Translations under genes and position numbers: made by a program
Notes under the pieces: generated by a model
What the model saw: the letters and a program-made list of their open reading frames with translations, nothing else
Database searches by the model: none
Told to the model about the DNA's origin: nothing
Assembly: GCA_004802725.1 (NCBI GenBank)
Contig: SGPM01000157.1
Location: 1-61,518, forward strand
Direction: 5' to 3'
From: Antrodiella citrinella
Lineage: Eukaryota > Basidiomycota > Agaricomycetes > Polyporales > Steccherinaceae
Length of the DNA stretch: 61,518 nt
Shown: piece by piece, positions 1 through 13,048 of the stretch
How the letters are laid out: every line of letters begins with the position of its first letter
How positions within the stretch are numbered: position 1 is the first letter of the stretch

Positions 1-448
1 CCGCACAAGCTGCTAAGTGTGTATTGTCAGTCAGTTAGAGAACCACAGTCGCAGAACTTGCTCACCCCAAGGCTCAACGCCTGCAAAAACGAGGTGCGGT
101 AACCGAGCAGTGGAACTCATCTTGGACTCGGAGTAGTACAGGCTTGTACGATGAGTGGCATTGACATGACAATGTGCATTTTTATATGCATTTCTCTCAG
201 CGTCCTTTTGTTGTACCACTGTTCGCCAGAATCGGTCGGATGGATCAGAAGAAAGATCGAGACAAGATTATACAGTATTGTGCAATCTTTTCAGGGTTTC
301 CTGCGACCAAACACAACAAGTTTGAGCTTGAAGCGCCGCAGCGTGTCCGCCCCCAGCCGCACCGCTGGGGCGCTTTTGGGGCGCTTTTAACTCTTTCTTT
401 CTCATTTCCGGCTTTGGCGGGTTTCACTCAAGTTGGAGAAGGGTCTGC
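1..448. other. No gene recognised (left edge)
   Basis: Only short overlapping open frames are present, and none has recognisable protein features. A coding end entering from the left edge cannot be excluded. Confidence 0.4.
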
Positions 449-535
449 ATGTCCATGTCAACAACGTTCAACTGGTGGCCGAATGATTTCCTAAATTTCT
501 ATCTGACAGGTCCGCCGGTTGGCCACCTCACATCA

Positions 536-1495
536 ATGAATGATCCCACACAATCGCCACGTCTTTTAGTGCGGACTTGCCAGGGACCACTGACCATCCT
601 CATCCACCAACTTGACCAAGGCTGGCGTACGCACTTTAGCTGTTTTAAACGACTGCTTCCAGCTTCCAATTTTGAGTAAGTTTATTCCTCGCTATACAAT
701 GAGGCCAATGTCTAATATGACACAGCACTGTCGAGGCTAGTCATACAGCATGTCTCACACTCACGGCGGATTTTCTGCTCCGCACACTCGTGTTGCAGGG
801 CCGAAAGATGCTAATGAAAACCTCATACTGGCCGCTGTGGACTGGCAGCGAGTCGTGTACACTGAAGCCGATACGGCTGGCGAATGGATGCTTTACCTGC
901 ATCGACATGAATATCCGGAGGCGCAGAAGCTCTTGCATGTCTTGGTCTCCTATACCATTGAAGTCTCACAAATGAAGCCGAGAATTCGTGATCAGTGGGA
1001 CCGCTTCCAAGAAAGCAACATGCCCTCAATTTTGATGGACATTGTTTTGGAGCCAGATGGATACATTCAAGGTATGTGTAAAAGCGTTGATGTATACTTA
1101 CCTGTGATTGCTCACGAGTTACTGTAGGAACACGGTGTAAATTTTTTGAAACGCAAACCAGGCGCGGAAACTAGCATGAGAGATGTCAAAGTCAGCAGAA
1201 GTCAGCCTGCAACAGTGCAAGAAGGTCAAACCTGCCGCGAACCAGAAAGAAAACGCCGTAAAACCTCCATCCAAATCGGGAAAATACAGTCCCGTTTTGG
1301 ACGCAAAAGGCTTCGTGGATCAGCGCCTGTGCCGACCTGTACGGCTGGCGACCCCATGAGTCGTCGTTCACGATATCTCTCAAAAATATCCAGGGTCTCT
1401 CACCGCGCTCGAGATATCATCTCAAGACTTTTTCCACTATCGCGGTGATTGACATGTCTGAGAATCGCGCCAAACTAAGCTTCATCGGACCATGA
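536..1495 (+). CDS. Hypothetical protein, exon structure uncertain, possibly decayed
   Basis: I do not recognise this protein. The best-supported part starts at ATG 750 (MSHTHGGFSAPHTR...) and is rich in charged and aromatic residues of helical character up to a GTATGT donor at 1072. An upstream segment from ATG 536 can join it through a strong GTAAGT donor at about 678 and an acceptor just before 749, in matching phase. Downstream, splicing to an acceptor at about 1180 continues into a coding-looking stretch (from MSKSAEVSLQQCKK). That stretch then seems to shift frame by one base near 1315, into a frame read as ADLYGWRPHESS and ending at TGA 1493-1495. The shift may be a missed intron, a sequencing error or real decay. 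A simpler alternative is a 122-residue protein from 750 with an intron at 1072-1127 and a stop at 1172-1174. Confidence 0.35.
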
Positions 1496-2872
1496 TGCCA
1501 CTGGCAGCTGCGTGGTCCGGCGTAAACCTGGCCTTCTTCTCTTCTCCTCTCTGCCCTTCAAGCTTCACAGATTGGGCCGGCGGTAAGATATCTACGCACG
1601 AGGACGTGATGAATAGAAGATGAAAGATAATCATTCACAGGTCACTTTAAGTCGTGAATCAGCGTGATCGATGACTAGAGAAAGAAGACTCAGGACAACT
1701 TCATCACAATATTGTATAGGCTAACATGGGGCTTGTTCTGTCAACGGAGAGTAAGGAAGAAACAACATGGATAATTCCCATTGTGGTGATTCGTGAATCA
1801 CATCATCTAGTGTGAAGGGTCGGTCGTGAGTGGGCGGATACGGATATAGTAAGCTCGCTTTCAGTAAGCAGTACTAGTCAATATTCAAGTGGGTTCAATG
1901 AGATAGGACATGACATATATGATAGTGAAATGGGCGGTATTTGGATCTCGGGACCGATGTCGGAGATTCCCGAGTGCCTGGTCGCTCGGAGATCAGATCA
2001 AGGAGATCAAGGCAGATGATGTATCACCGCCTTGTAGATGTACGGACAGATGGTAGAGTAGCTAGGAGATGGTACTTACCTTTCTCCTTATATGTATGGA
2101 CAGCCTTCTTATGTAGAACAGTACTTATAGTGTTCGTGTTACGAGTAGTCGTCTCAGCATTCTTACCAGAGGCTGAGACGTGAGTACATTCTCTCTACCT
2201 CTAGTGTACATGTAACTGACCTTAGTCATCAGCGTATTGATACGTTTGATCTAGGTATCTATTTATAGCATTCTTACCAGAGGCTGAGACCGTATTGATA
2301 CGTTTGATCTAGCCCCGCTCCCGCCGGTATTCTATCTGTGGAAACAGTAGATTCTATTAAGGCGGCTTATCTAATCTAGATATTCTAACATTAATTTTGG
2401 CGTATATATATCCCGCCAGACTCCTCGGTGCTTTTTTGTTGACACAGCCGTTGCCAACGCATCAGCTCGTCAAGCGACTGTAGGAGATTCAGAGAGAAAA
2501 TCGAGAGTTAGAACTGTCACCGGGTACGAATCTGCTAGGCTCCCACATTCAGCCTCTAGTACTGTGCGGAAGAGAGTTACCTACATATCTACTGTTTATT
2601 CTGAGCTGTAAGCACTGCGCATTATCACCAAGCGCAGTACCATAGACGACGTAGCCAGCCGGGACCATGCAGAACTAATCATATCTTCCAACATCCAATC
2701 TACACATCAGTACTACTCTGTATATTTCTTGCTATACTCTCAATCCACAGTCTGCCCCTACATCTCACAATTGGTCCGCCTTGATATCAACGCTCCTTCG
2801 CGTGTAGATGATCAGCTACGTAAGAGAGACCCACGGGGCTTTCTGAGGGAGTCAGCAAACCCAAGGAACGTC
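1496..2872. other. Gene-free stretch, AT-richer, with short repeats
   Basis: No open frame with protein character is visible on either strand. The stretch holds the hairpin and interleaved direct repeats listed separately. It could be a relic of a mobile element, but I see no target duplication, LTR ends or transposase/reverse transcriptase remnants to support that. Confidence 0.5.
2151..2312. repeat. Stem-loop plus two interleaved direct repeats
   Basis: GTCTCAGC and GCTGAGAC form a perfect 8-bp inverted repeat with a 13-base loop (2151-2179). The 23-base piece covering loop and right arm (2157-2179) recurs at 2268-2290 without the left arm. A second 22-base unit beginning CGTATTGATACG occurs at 2233-2254 and 2291-2312. 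The order A...B...A-B suggests a local rearrangement or slippage that joined copies of A and B directly. Confidence 0.7.
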
Positions 2873-5800
2873 TCAGCAAGTCGAATCTACGTGTGAAGAG
2901 ACGTCATGAATTTTCATATCTACTTCGGAACCAAAAATTAGGCGCACCTCATCTAGGACCTCCGTGTACGACGAATCTACAGTTGGGCGTGCTGGATCGC
3001 GTGGCGCATTGCTCTCTATGTCGTTGGCTATATGTGCCATGCTGCGAAGAACATCGTTGTCGATCCCAAAAGAAACAGTCTGAAGTGACAATGGTCGACT
3101 AGACGATAGGTTAGATATGACAGCGAATTGAATTTATTATTGGGAGCATACCCAAGGGCGATTGCATCATCGCAGAACGATCTGATATCGTCCTCTTCAA
3201 TTCCTCCTGCGCCGTCAGACAGGAATATGACCACTGGATCCCTGAGAAAGTATTTATGAGTGAAATTTTATTTATTGATTGCAAAAGCTCACCGTTCAAC
3301 ACTCCAGTTCCTCTGCATCACAATGCGCGCTTCATTGAGTGCCAACCCGTAATTAGTCAAACCTCGTGCAGGATGGGGAAGTACATGGGCCAATAGATCT
3401 TCTGGAGTGCACGTGAGGTCATGTTCGACACAAATTTCGATCTCGTCGTCGAAGAGGATGATAGTATAGGCGTCACGACGAGCAGACACCGCACCGATGG
3501 GAGCGCGCCGGGAGACCCAGAAGGCATACAGTGAAGAAAACACAGCGCCCAATCTGTTATCATGTCGCGCAGAAATTCTCCTTGTGACCGGTGTATTGCG
3601 CAGCGGTCGACGGTCAGGATAGTCCATTGATCCTGATCTACAATTTGTGTTATTATTTTGTCAATGGGAGCCCGGCCTTCACCAGTTCATACCTGTCGAT
3701 GACGAATATTCTACGATTTCTGCGATGAGTAAATTTCCACCAGGGCGAGTGAGCAGCACACACATATGATAAGCTGGAGTCATCTCGGACGGATTCCGAC
3801 AGGTGAACAGATGGCCGTCGTTTGAAATATATCCTGTACCATTTGGAGGGGTTTCAGTCGGAGCCAAGGGTTGATGAAGCACATCGAGGGTGCAGTAGGA
3901 TGGTCCATGGTCTGAGTCTGGCTGCTCTGCCTCGTGTTCCTGGCCTGAGACACGCAAGCATGTTTTAGTACGTCTCATGGTTCAAGCCGAATATATACCT
4001 GAGCACATGCAATCACTGGATGCCGCAGGCATGTGAGTATTGAGTATGCGTCAATGTCCTAGACGTTCAATAAAGGCACTGACCACTTCGAAAAAGAGTT
4101 TTGATCATCATGCGAGTAAGGATCTGAACAACTATCAATTTCGTCATCGCACCTCAGACACGCACAAGCGTACCCTTGAACCCTGCGCGACACACCACAC
4201 GGATCTATTATGAATGGCTCACTCCTGTCAATGGGAGAGATAGCTCACCTGTTCTCCTCCAATGCAATGCATGGCTAATGCAATCTTTGGGACGATCAGG
4301 ATGGGGGATCATTCTGAGGTCCATGTGTTGTAGGTCTGGGCCTGAGCAAGCCGCTGGGTCTTCTGAACGACAATAAGCAATATGAATATGACGACCCATC
4401 TCTCGACAGACCAACGAGCACTACAAACAAGATATATATGAGTGTTTTCCGCATACTCCCAAGCTCACTAACCAGCATTGGTGCGCCGTCATCGCGAGAA
4501 CCGAACCTGCGTCCAGACACCTCGACGATAGCATCTTCAGGCCCTTCAATTGCCCAAGTCGTCCTTGACATGGATCCATGGCTTGTTTCGTGCTCTTGTT
4601 GGGGGTGCCCTGCAAGATAAATTGTTACGACTAGCTCGTGTACGATGTGTAGTGCGCTACCTAAAGGGAATGTGCAGAAGTATCCGCAGTTCTCGCAGCT
4701 GCATATCAATATATTAGCGGCGAGGAACGCGGCTCACGACAAAACAACTCACCGAGCTTCACAATAGTGAAATATCTTCATTTCAGTGCTGTGAACGTGT
4801 TGTCCCTCGTGCGACAGTCTACCAGGTAGAATACGTTGCGCACAAGGAAGGCGCTTTGATACTATTGTTCGGGTTGAGACAGGAGAGCACTGGAGTATAA
4901 CGATTTCAAACCTTGTGAATACTACCCTAACGTTAGATTGAAATATCAGGGCGAGAATACGGAGCACATACTTTGGTGTATTGGAAGGTTTGATGCCGAC
5001 CGGTGAAGGTCGCCTCCACTGACTGTGGTGTCGTTTCGATTTGACATATTCCGGGTAGTCCACATAAGGCATGACAAGGATGATCTTGGCTGGTGTAGTC
5101 TGGGGGTGAGCGCCGTCCAAGAAAATCTAGCACTAAGAGCGTACCCGCAAAGATGTGCCATGCAGTCTTTATCGAGCGCATGCAAGTGTTGAGGGCTGGC
5201 GCAAAGTCTCTTGCACAATACACATTGCAGAGGACATGACTGCGTCTCGCAAATATGCTCTTGGTGTTCCTGATGTCTGAGAAACCAACATCTGAGAAGA
5301 AACGGTCGGTGATTGATTGCAATGAAGTCACTCACAAAGGTTTTTGACAGCGTCCTTCGCAGCTATACATGGTCCCGTCTGGAAGCACAATATCTTGGAG
5401 ACCACAGGGCTAGCAGTAGGTCTCCGCATGAGGTGGCATTTATATAAGACTTAGAGGACTCTCACCTCGCTGCATTGATGTACGGATGCAGGACACATGT
5501 GTTCTTCGCCGTCATGATTTGCGGTCTAGTCATACGTGAGCTCGTCATATCGGCAATTCGAATCTATAGCTACCTTTGCACAATATCGCAGACACCCTAG
5601 CTTGCCGTGTAGATCACATTCTCGACCGCACAGATGGGCCGACATATTGCATCTGGGAGGAGAACTTGTCAGCTTTTGAATTGGAACAGATGCTGTCCAC
5701 CCACATATGAGACTTCGAGTGACCGGCACTGTTCAAAATATTAGTAAGTTCCATAGCAGGGAGGACCTACAACGTACGGCAAACCGCAACCTTGTAGGAC

Positions 5801-8800
5801 TCCATCGGGATGATCTACATCGTAATCGCAGGAATAAGGGCATTGATGAGACGTGTGGCAATCGTGCGGTCCGTCATGATGATAAACGGAAATGCACGAC
5901 AGCTCGCACTGCGAACATTGCGAGCCACATATCTTGACGCTCGCTCTCAAAGCCACGGTCAAGCTATCGAAGCTCCTCCAAACTTCCTGTATCTGTGGAA
6001 AATCAGGGCTGAAGCGAGCCGTGTTCAGGGTCAGCCATTCCCGTACGTGGTTAACACGATGCGTGACAAGAGATTCCAGATGTTCCTTCAAGGACGTGAC
6101 CCATTGCCCTCCGAGTCCCTGTGCGACGTCGAACCTTTCGGCACTTTTAAGTTCTGAGGCACGCTCAAGGAGGGCTCTCAGGCAGAGTTCGCGCTCCTCA
6201 GACATTGTCAAATCGGAGGTGGGGTCTTGTGCTTCAGATAGGTGAAATTTTGACTCGGTGTCCGGTATATCCACAGCAGCACCGCTATCGAAATCCTAGC
6301 AAAGAGAATTATCAGACTCAGCGCAAATATTTGGGATATCTGACATACTTTCAGAGGCTCAGCGTCTAGATCCACTGCGGAGAAACCTGTGGCCAGAGCG
6401 TGCGGGAGTAAGTCAAGTAGCTGATGTGACCTGTACGAAGCAAGATTTTCTGGCACGAAGACGGGAAGGGAAGGTCAACTTAAGTCTGAAATGTGCAGTG
6501 GTGAAAAAATATGACACACGATCTAATGCACCCCAGTCGTTGGCCTGTATCGTCCATTAGACATATTCAAATGTTATGGTTGTATAAGCCAAAAACTTGC
6601 CTTCAACTTCGCCATCAATGCTTTCATTGTCTGTAAGAAAATGGTCGCTCGAGGGTAGGTGACTTCCTGACCATCTAGCATTTTCTTGAGAGAGGGAAAT
6701 AACGCGTAGAATCTCCGATTTTCGATGACGGGCCAAGGCATGATTAGACATTTGCCCTGATGAAGACGAGTCAAGAAGTTTGTTTCCTGCTCCACCTCGA
6801 CGATCTTGTTGAACTTGAGCTCAAACCTGACACGAATTGAACATAGGGGCAGAGATTCGCGTGACTGCGATGCTTACTCCTTCGCAATCTCTTCCGTGTC
6901 GGAATCGATAACGTCCTGTCGTGGACGAGATATCATTGATCTGACATTGAACGGCACAAAGCTGCTACGTACCTTGATGATAACCACGAGCGTCGATCTG
7001 AACAAAGTGGGGTTGACGTCTGGATCAAGCACGCTTGAGGAGGACTGAAAAGATCGGAAGAGCCCCGTAATATCTCGAGATAGAGCAAAGTTGTTGCGGA
7101 ATAGCACCTGTAGACATTCAGGCTTTGATTTTGTACCTCGTTGTCAATTGTGAGAACTTACCAAGTTTGAGAGAGCCGTGTTGAAGAGAACCAATAAAGC
7201 GTCTTCCTGAGCTGATCTTTCGATACTGTGGACACCTGCATTGAAACAATCAGCATTTAGTGTCATATTATCAACACAACATAAATTTACCTTCAAAATC
7301 AAGTGATACTATCAATGCTGAATCAGTCGGTGTAACCGACATCCAGACGCCCTCTGTCGTGCGCATGGCTGAACCGGCAAATGAGGTGTCCGCAAGATGA
7401 TTCAAGGCAAAGCTCTTCCCAACGGATTGTTCGCCCATGGAAGATACCACACGCACAGGCTGATAATATGTTACACAAAGTAGCGAGCCAGAAGAATCAC
7501 GCCAAACACCTCACCTTTAACGCCAAGTAAGATTCGAAGATCGATTCATACCAGCCAACAGAGAGGTTGTCCACAATTTGCCCCACGGTCGCGCCGAGCA
7601 GAGTAAATTCCAGTTCGGCAGACAACATGCCATCTTTCAGAGGGACGAAACAGTTGTCCTTTGCGACGGCAATGTGTATAGGAATCAGGCAGAGCAGGTC
7701 CACTAACCATTCGCCCGCCTTCAGAGAGGAAGCTTCAGGTGCACCATTTGCAGAGAACTCGTCATACGTGGAAGCGTCCACCCGAATTCGGTCAAGCTTG
7801 TGCTCTGTGGGCTTTCTTGTAGTGCGTTGAAACGTAGCGATGACCTCCCGGAAATGGGAGCGGATGGCGTGCGGATTCAAATGGCAAACGAACAGTATGG
7901 AGGATGGTTTTCGTCCGGAAGCGGCTATGATGGTGCTCCGTTGTACAGCTGGAACCACCGGAAATCGCGTCCAAACGTCCCCAAAGCACTCCACCAAGGA
8001 ATTGTGAGCTGTGACCGCCTCGGTATGCCGTGCGCCATGTCCCCTTCCCTTCCGGGTAAACATAAATTCTGTGGATTTCCGAGTGATGTCGAGTGTGAAT
8101 GATTTGCAGCGCCGAGCTTCGATATCTAGTCCTATATAGTGCATCTGCGAGCGACTTCCCATAGACGTTACGATGCAGGAGTCAGAGGGAAGACCCGACA
8201 GGTCCATGTCGATGCCATCTGAGTTCCCAAAGCTGGACCAGTGGTATGCACGGATGTGCAGACTGCCGCCAGTCTGTTCATCAGAGCCAACACTCAAAAC
8301 ACATGATCCGTCGGGAGATGCATGGATCCAAGAGGGGTGCCGTAAGTGGCAGGATACAGGGCTGAAGAATACTCGTGAGTGACAGGAAGAGGACCACAAT
8401 TGCAGCACCTACCGGAACTGTTGAGTAGCCATAGAATAAATACGAGCAAGGCCGTCACTGGAGACCAGAAGTAGTTCCTCGCCTTGTTCGCGAAAAGCCA
8501 TATGAGTGATTTGCGTCTCCGAGGCCTCGTCGTACCAGGCCCTCAATTCCACCGGATTCGCAACACTTGACAGCGTCGTGAATCTTTCGTCAAAGGCGAG
8601 CATGTACAGCTTCAGTGACGACTAATAGGGTGTGTTAACACAAGATTTTCACGAGGAAGAGCTATGTAGGCTGAGACAACTTACACTTTCAATGCTGCAC
8701 ATTGCTAGCATACGCTGTGCTTCGTCGTAAGCGAACACACGTTGATGACCCATTCTGTCCTGGCGCAACTTGAGCTTGTATCGGTTGTCATCTACAGCCT

Positions 8801-11800
8801 TCGCAATATCATGTAGGCGCTCCAGAAAGACGAAGGCATCCCCAGCAGGCTCCTTCAGGACAAGCAAGCATCGTTCCTCTGATAACAGCTGCAATCGGCT
8901 TCAAATCGAATGAATACATAGCTATTTAAGTTGTTGAGAACTGACGTACAGGATGCGATCATCAACAGGTAACTCGAACTGAATAGATGCTTGCGGCCCT
9001 GAGATCTTTGGAGACGGGACAAATGACGGCTCCGTGCGGAGTCGTTGTTGATCTTCGGCAGTGAGTCCGGGGACGTCAAGGGTGTACTTCAATGTAGCAC
9101 CAACACTTGTTTCATGGAATGTGTGCAGTGTGAACGACGAAGCTGGACAAACCTACATTAGCAGGAAGACAACTGAGACAAGACATGATAACGTACAACC
9201 CGACTTCGACTCCTTCACAACATCTTCGATGACGAACGTGCTAATATTATCAAGTGTTTCGTTTTCAGTTCGACCCACACAATCAAAATAGGACGTACTC
9301 GTCGGTCCTCACGGAATGCGAACCCATGATTTCGAGAAGGAGCTTCTCACGACACATCTTCATAGATGTGTGCCATCGAGCGCGACAACCTTGCTCAAGA
9401 TCTGTTGCTATCTTCTCGGACTGTAAGGCCTTTAACTGAGTTGCAAGATCACGTGTATTCTTCTTGATGAGGGACTCGAGGTAGTACAAGCCGGTGTTCA
9501 GACAATGTTGGCCTAGCCCTTGTAATTCTAACGACCACTTAGGGCCTTCTACCCAGATTTGCGTTAGGAAGTCGAGATCCGAGACCTCAGGTAAATCTTG
9601 ATGTGATTGACCCTTCTGCGAGCTAAACGACCGGTAGATAGCTTTCGCGGAACTGAACACGGAAGAGATGATGTTTGATGCCTGGTCCCGATGCTCCTCA
9701 ATCGCTGTAAGATATTGAAGTAACATTCTCTTGTTCGTCTGGAAGTCTTTCGACGGAATGTTTTCGGGGCTATTCGCATTCATCCACGATATCATTACTT
9801 CTTCTTGACCGGGAAATGTCTCGAACAGCTGCTTCAGGAGGCCTGATGCAATGAGTGTCAGTGTGGGTGAACATGCCGACAAAGGAATGTAGGACAGACT
9901 GGATTGAGCTTCTACCGCAATTTTCTCAGGAATTCTCTCAACAAGATTCGTCCACCGAAGCCATTCAACAGATCGGCTACAACATATATTTAGACTCGAG
10001 TAGCAATAGAGGGATTCAGATATCACTAACTTAATTTTGCTGGCAATGTATCGGGCAAATGTCTGTTGTAGACCACCAAAAAGAACGGGATACTGGGTCG
10101 TAAGTTGCTGCTCGATAAGCCTGGTGTTTTCGCTGACATCCGCCTGGTAAGTGGAATCTGCAAGTCTGGATTGCATCTCGTAATCAGCCGCCACCTCGGA
10201 TGATACGCTCATTCCGTGTGCTATGAGGACTCTTAGAGCTGTGTCGGTAATATTCTTGTCAATTCGAAAGGATCTTGTCGCGCTAGCAACAGCGTCAGAT
10301 GAAACCATCGGATGAAACGAAATACGCACAGAAGGTTCTTCAGGCTCACTCGATTGTATTGCCGCTGCTTACGAGTCCGTTGCACACGTGGCTCAATAAG
10401 TTCCGCTTGTGCAATTCCCCAGGCGGTCTCCCCAGGGACTAGCCACGGCAGAAGTCTTCGAGGATCGACATCAATGTTAGCGCTGATTGGTGCCACTGGC
10501 TTCACCAGTCTCGGAAGGCTCAGCTGTACATTTGAGTCAAAAATGGTACGAGGGGATCACACAAATGAACCTACTGTGAATCCGGGTCGCGCCGAGGCCA
10601 ATTCCTCTCTATCACTCTTCTTTTCAACTTGGAAGGAGAAAACGCGATCGATCTCTCCTCGTCGACGTCAACATCGTCGTCTTCTACTTCAGTGTCCCAG
10701 CGAATCGTAGCACCGTGCTCGTCCGAGATGAAAGAAATGAGCTGGTCCGAGATCTTGGTGAGATACCTGGATCAAGGCGGCATACGATCAGCAATACTCC
10801 TCAAGTGAAAATATCAGGAGGACCAAAGACCTCATGAATGTAACTCGATTTTTCTGTACCGATAGCGCTGCGTTGTCATCCCAGGTCGTATCTTCTGGCC
10901 AATAGATGGCGTAAACAAGAGACTGAGATATGTCGCGCATCATGTATAGACCGGATCGCAAGGTTCTTCCGTAATTGGAAGGGTCGTCTTTGTTGTTGCA
11001 CAACAGGGTCGCTCTGTACGATGTGAGACCAAGAAAAGCGGAGGAGAGGTGAATAAATGACGTACATTGCGGCGTCAACTGCGCCTATATCTTGAAGAAA
11101 ATGGACGATCGTCGAGCGTGAGCCATAGATCCCGACGGGTTTAACCATGATCGTGTCAAGGGCAGAAAAATCGATCTTTGTCATAGATGTGTAGGATCCT
11201 GGTCGAATAATGTTCATGAATCTTCCCAAAGACTCCTGTGATATCACGATCTTGTCGACTGCGTGTAGATTAGAGCCGATACATAGTACTTAGGGTATCA
11301 AGACATACCGAGACCTCCGCTTCCTTGCTCAGAGATCAAGTCGAGGATACGGTACATTCCTCTGATCTCGCCTACAAGATCGGAGTCCTTGATATCTTCC
11401 TCTACGCGCCTAGAGGTATCGACATCGGGTCGAGTAGGTCCTACGATTACAGGAGTCGCAGCCTCTTCGTTGTCCTTCAAGTGATTGCGTGGTTCGAGAT
11501 ACGATGTAGCGGATCTGAAAGAGGCTTTGCTTGAAATCGTGCGGACAGTCTCGGTGTCTGAATCTGGTGTGTCGTCATATGTGTCGTCGCTGGCGACTGT
11601 ACTTTCCACCTGTCCAGAAGTTATTTGAGCGGACGGCTGAGCCTCACGATGTTCTCCCAGGTCTTGTTGAATTGTTGTCTGAGAAAGAAAAAGATTGCTC
11701 GATCGCTTCATCAATAGACTACTGTTGCGCCACTCACCTGAGAAGCCATCGCTATAGGCTCTGTAGCAGCGTCCGTGACGGGATCTGTGGCGGGCTCTAC

Positions 11801-11938
11801 GCAGACTAGAGGATGTCAGACGTGTACCGTATGAGAACGATTTTCACGAGAAATACCTGTCGCATCAGCCGAGCTGCTTTCTCCGCTCTTTGTATCCATC
11901 TCAGGGGGGTCCGGGTCACTCTTGGGCAGGTCCGACAT
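2873..11938 (-). CDS. Giant GB1-type GTPase with Cys/His zinc modules and C-terminal VWA domain
   Basis: One long, many-exon gene encoding an estimated 2,300-2,400 residues. Start ATG 11936-11938 (MSDLPKSDPDPPEMD) opens an acidic disordered head, and its first splices (CAG|GTATTT, CAG|GTGAGT) keep frame. Next come a conserved-looking N-terminal region (11.3-10.5 kb), a long helical region (10.3-9.3 kb) and WD-like strands (8.9-7.5 kb, e.g. LLLVSSDGLARIYS, SWIHASPDGSCVLSV). The G domain follows: G1 GEQSVGKS, switch RTTEGVWM, G3 DFEG and a G4-like VVIIKD, resembling the GBP/atlastin (GB1/RHD3) class. From about 5.9 to 4.5 kb there are several Cys/His clusters of zinc-binding type, ending in HPQQEHETSHGSM. 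The C-terminal VWA domain has a complete MIDAS: FVIDRSGSM across the intron near 3.65 kb, LTNYG, and VIFLSDG. The stop is TGA at 2873-2875. Function is not known; GBP-like large GTPases often act in membrane or immune processes, which is only an analogy here. One junction near 10.35 kb could not be spliced cleanly and may hide an indel. Confidence 0.8.
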
Positions 11939-13048
11939 GGGTCTGCAAATAGCCAATCGGTTAGTGTCAGAATTGCGAGGCGAAACAGAGACCCACAAGA
12001 CGTCGAGTGGGGAGAGAGATGGCCTTCTTTCGCGTTATTCCAGCCTTCTTAATGAACGGCTGTAAGCGCTGCTGTATCTCTCCCATCTAGAGTTCATTTT
12101 GGACCGTCTTTTGCCTGAAGGCAGGCCTCGTTGATCACCTTGTGAATCGTGCTGATTTCGTCACAGGCCAGGCCCAATCCTAGCTGCACGTTTTCTAAAT
12201 TCAAACAACAGCGTGCACGGGCGCCACTGCGTACAGGCCTTCTACGTGCCAAACTCCAAACCTCGAGTTCTTTTCCCAACAGCCAACGAGATGGTATATT
12301 GGTATAGCATGGATTATTGTAGCCATATCCTATCCCAATACACCACCAATGTCTCATTGCTTACACTGAAACTTGCCTTCTCGTGATGCAGGCGGGATCA
12401 TCATAAGAAGACCATGGGCAAGATCACGACTGCGCTTTCAAGTGCGCAGCCTTCAGGAAGGCTGGAAGACGATACCATGACCGACGCGTGTACGTGGCCC
12501 TAGGGCCGCAGAATGTGGTTCTTGATCAGAAGTAACGTAGCCTCAGATTTGCGCAGAGCTGATTCCAACATTGTCGAGGATGCCACACCTCTGAGCAGAC
12601 ATTTGCAGTCGTCAGATGCAGACATTATCTACGTCTGACACTGACAACAGGTCAGCGCAAGCCCTATAACCGACGTCAAAAAAGTCTAAACTCACCGCCA
12701 TGATCGTCGACCGCCACCCAGGTTACCTCCATCGGCCGTACACATTTCAGTGACTCCCTCACGCGCTCAGATGGGATTGTGGGTCCGCCCGCCGTATGTC
12801 TGAAGTATTTGCTTATCTTTGTCGTCAAGAGACTCGATGTGAACTGCCAGATGTCTGTCCATGAGATGAAAGTTCGGAGAGAGCGGCAATGGGCGTCTGT
12901 CGTAGAACGGTCGCGCGTGTGCTCTTAGACTTCAGCTTCACCATCGCAGACCATAAGTACGGTCTTCTCCCCTCTTTTCTTTGTATCTCTACTTTCTGGC
13001 CACTCTGGCCGTTCCTCTCCTTTACTTTCCGCGCACATCCTTGCCAAA
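11939..13048. other. Divergent intergenic region between the giant GTPase and CAP genes
   Basis: No convincing gene. A minus-strand frame near 12.10-12.23 kb has mildly coding character (ACDEISTIHKVINEACLQ) but no workable splice to the start at 11938. The last 100 bp before 13049 are pyrimidine-rich, as is usual just upstream of fungal start codons. Confidence 0.5.

Noticed and set aside
1900..2500. Possible LTR relic
   Set aside because: No TG...CA ends, target duplication, primer-binding site or polyprotein remnants could be seen.
12094..12357. Possible first exon upstream of the giant GTPase
   Set aside because: It ends in a stop, and every junction tried to the start at 11938 was too short or out of phase.
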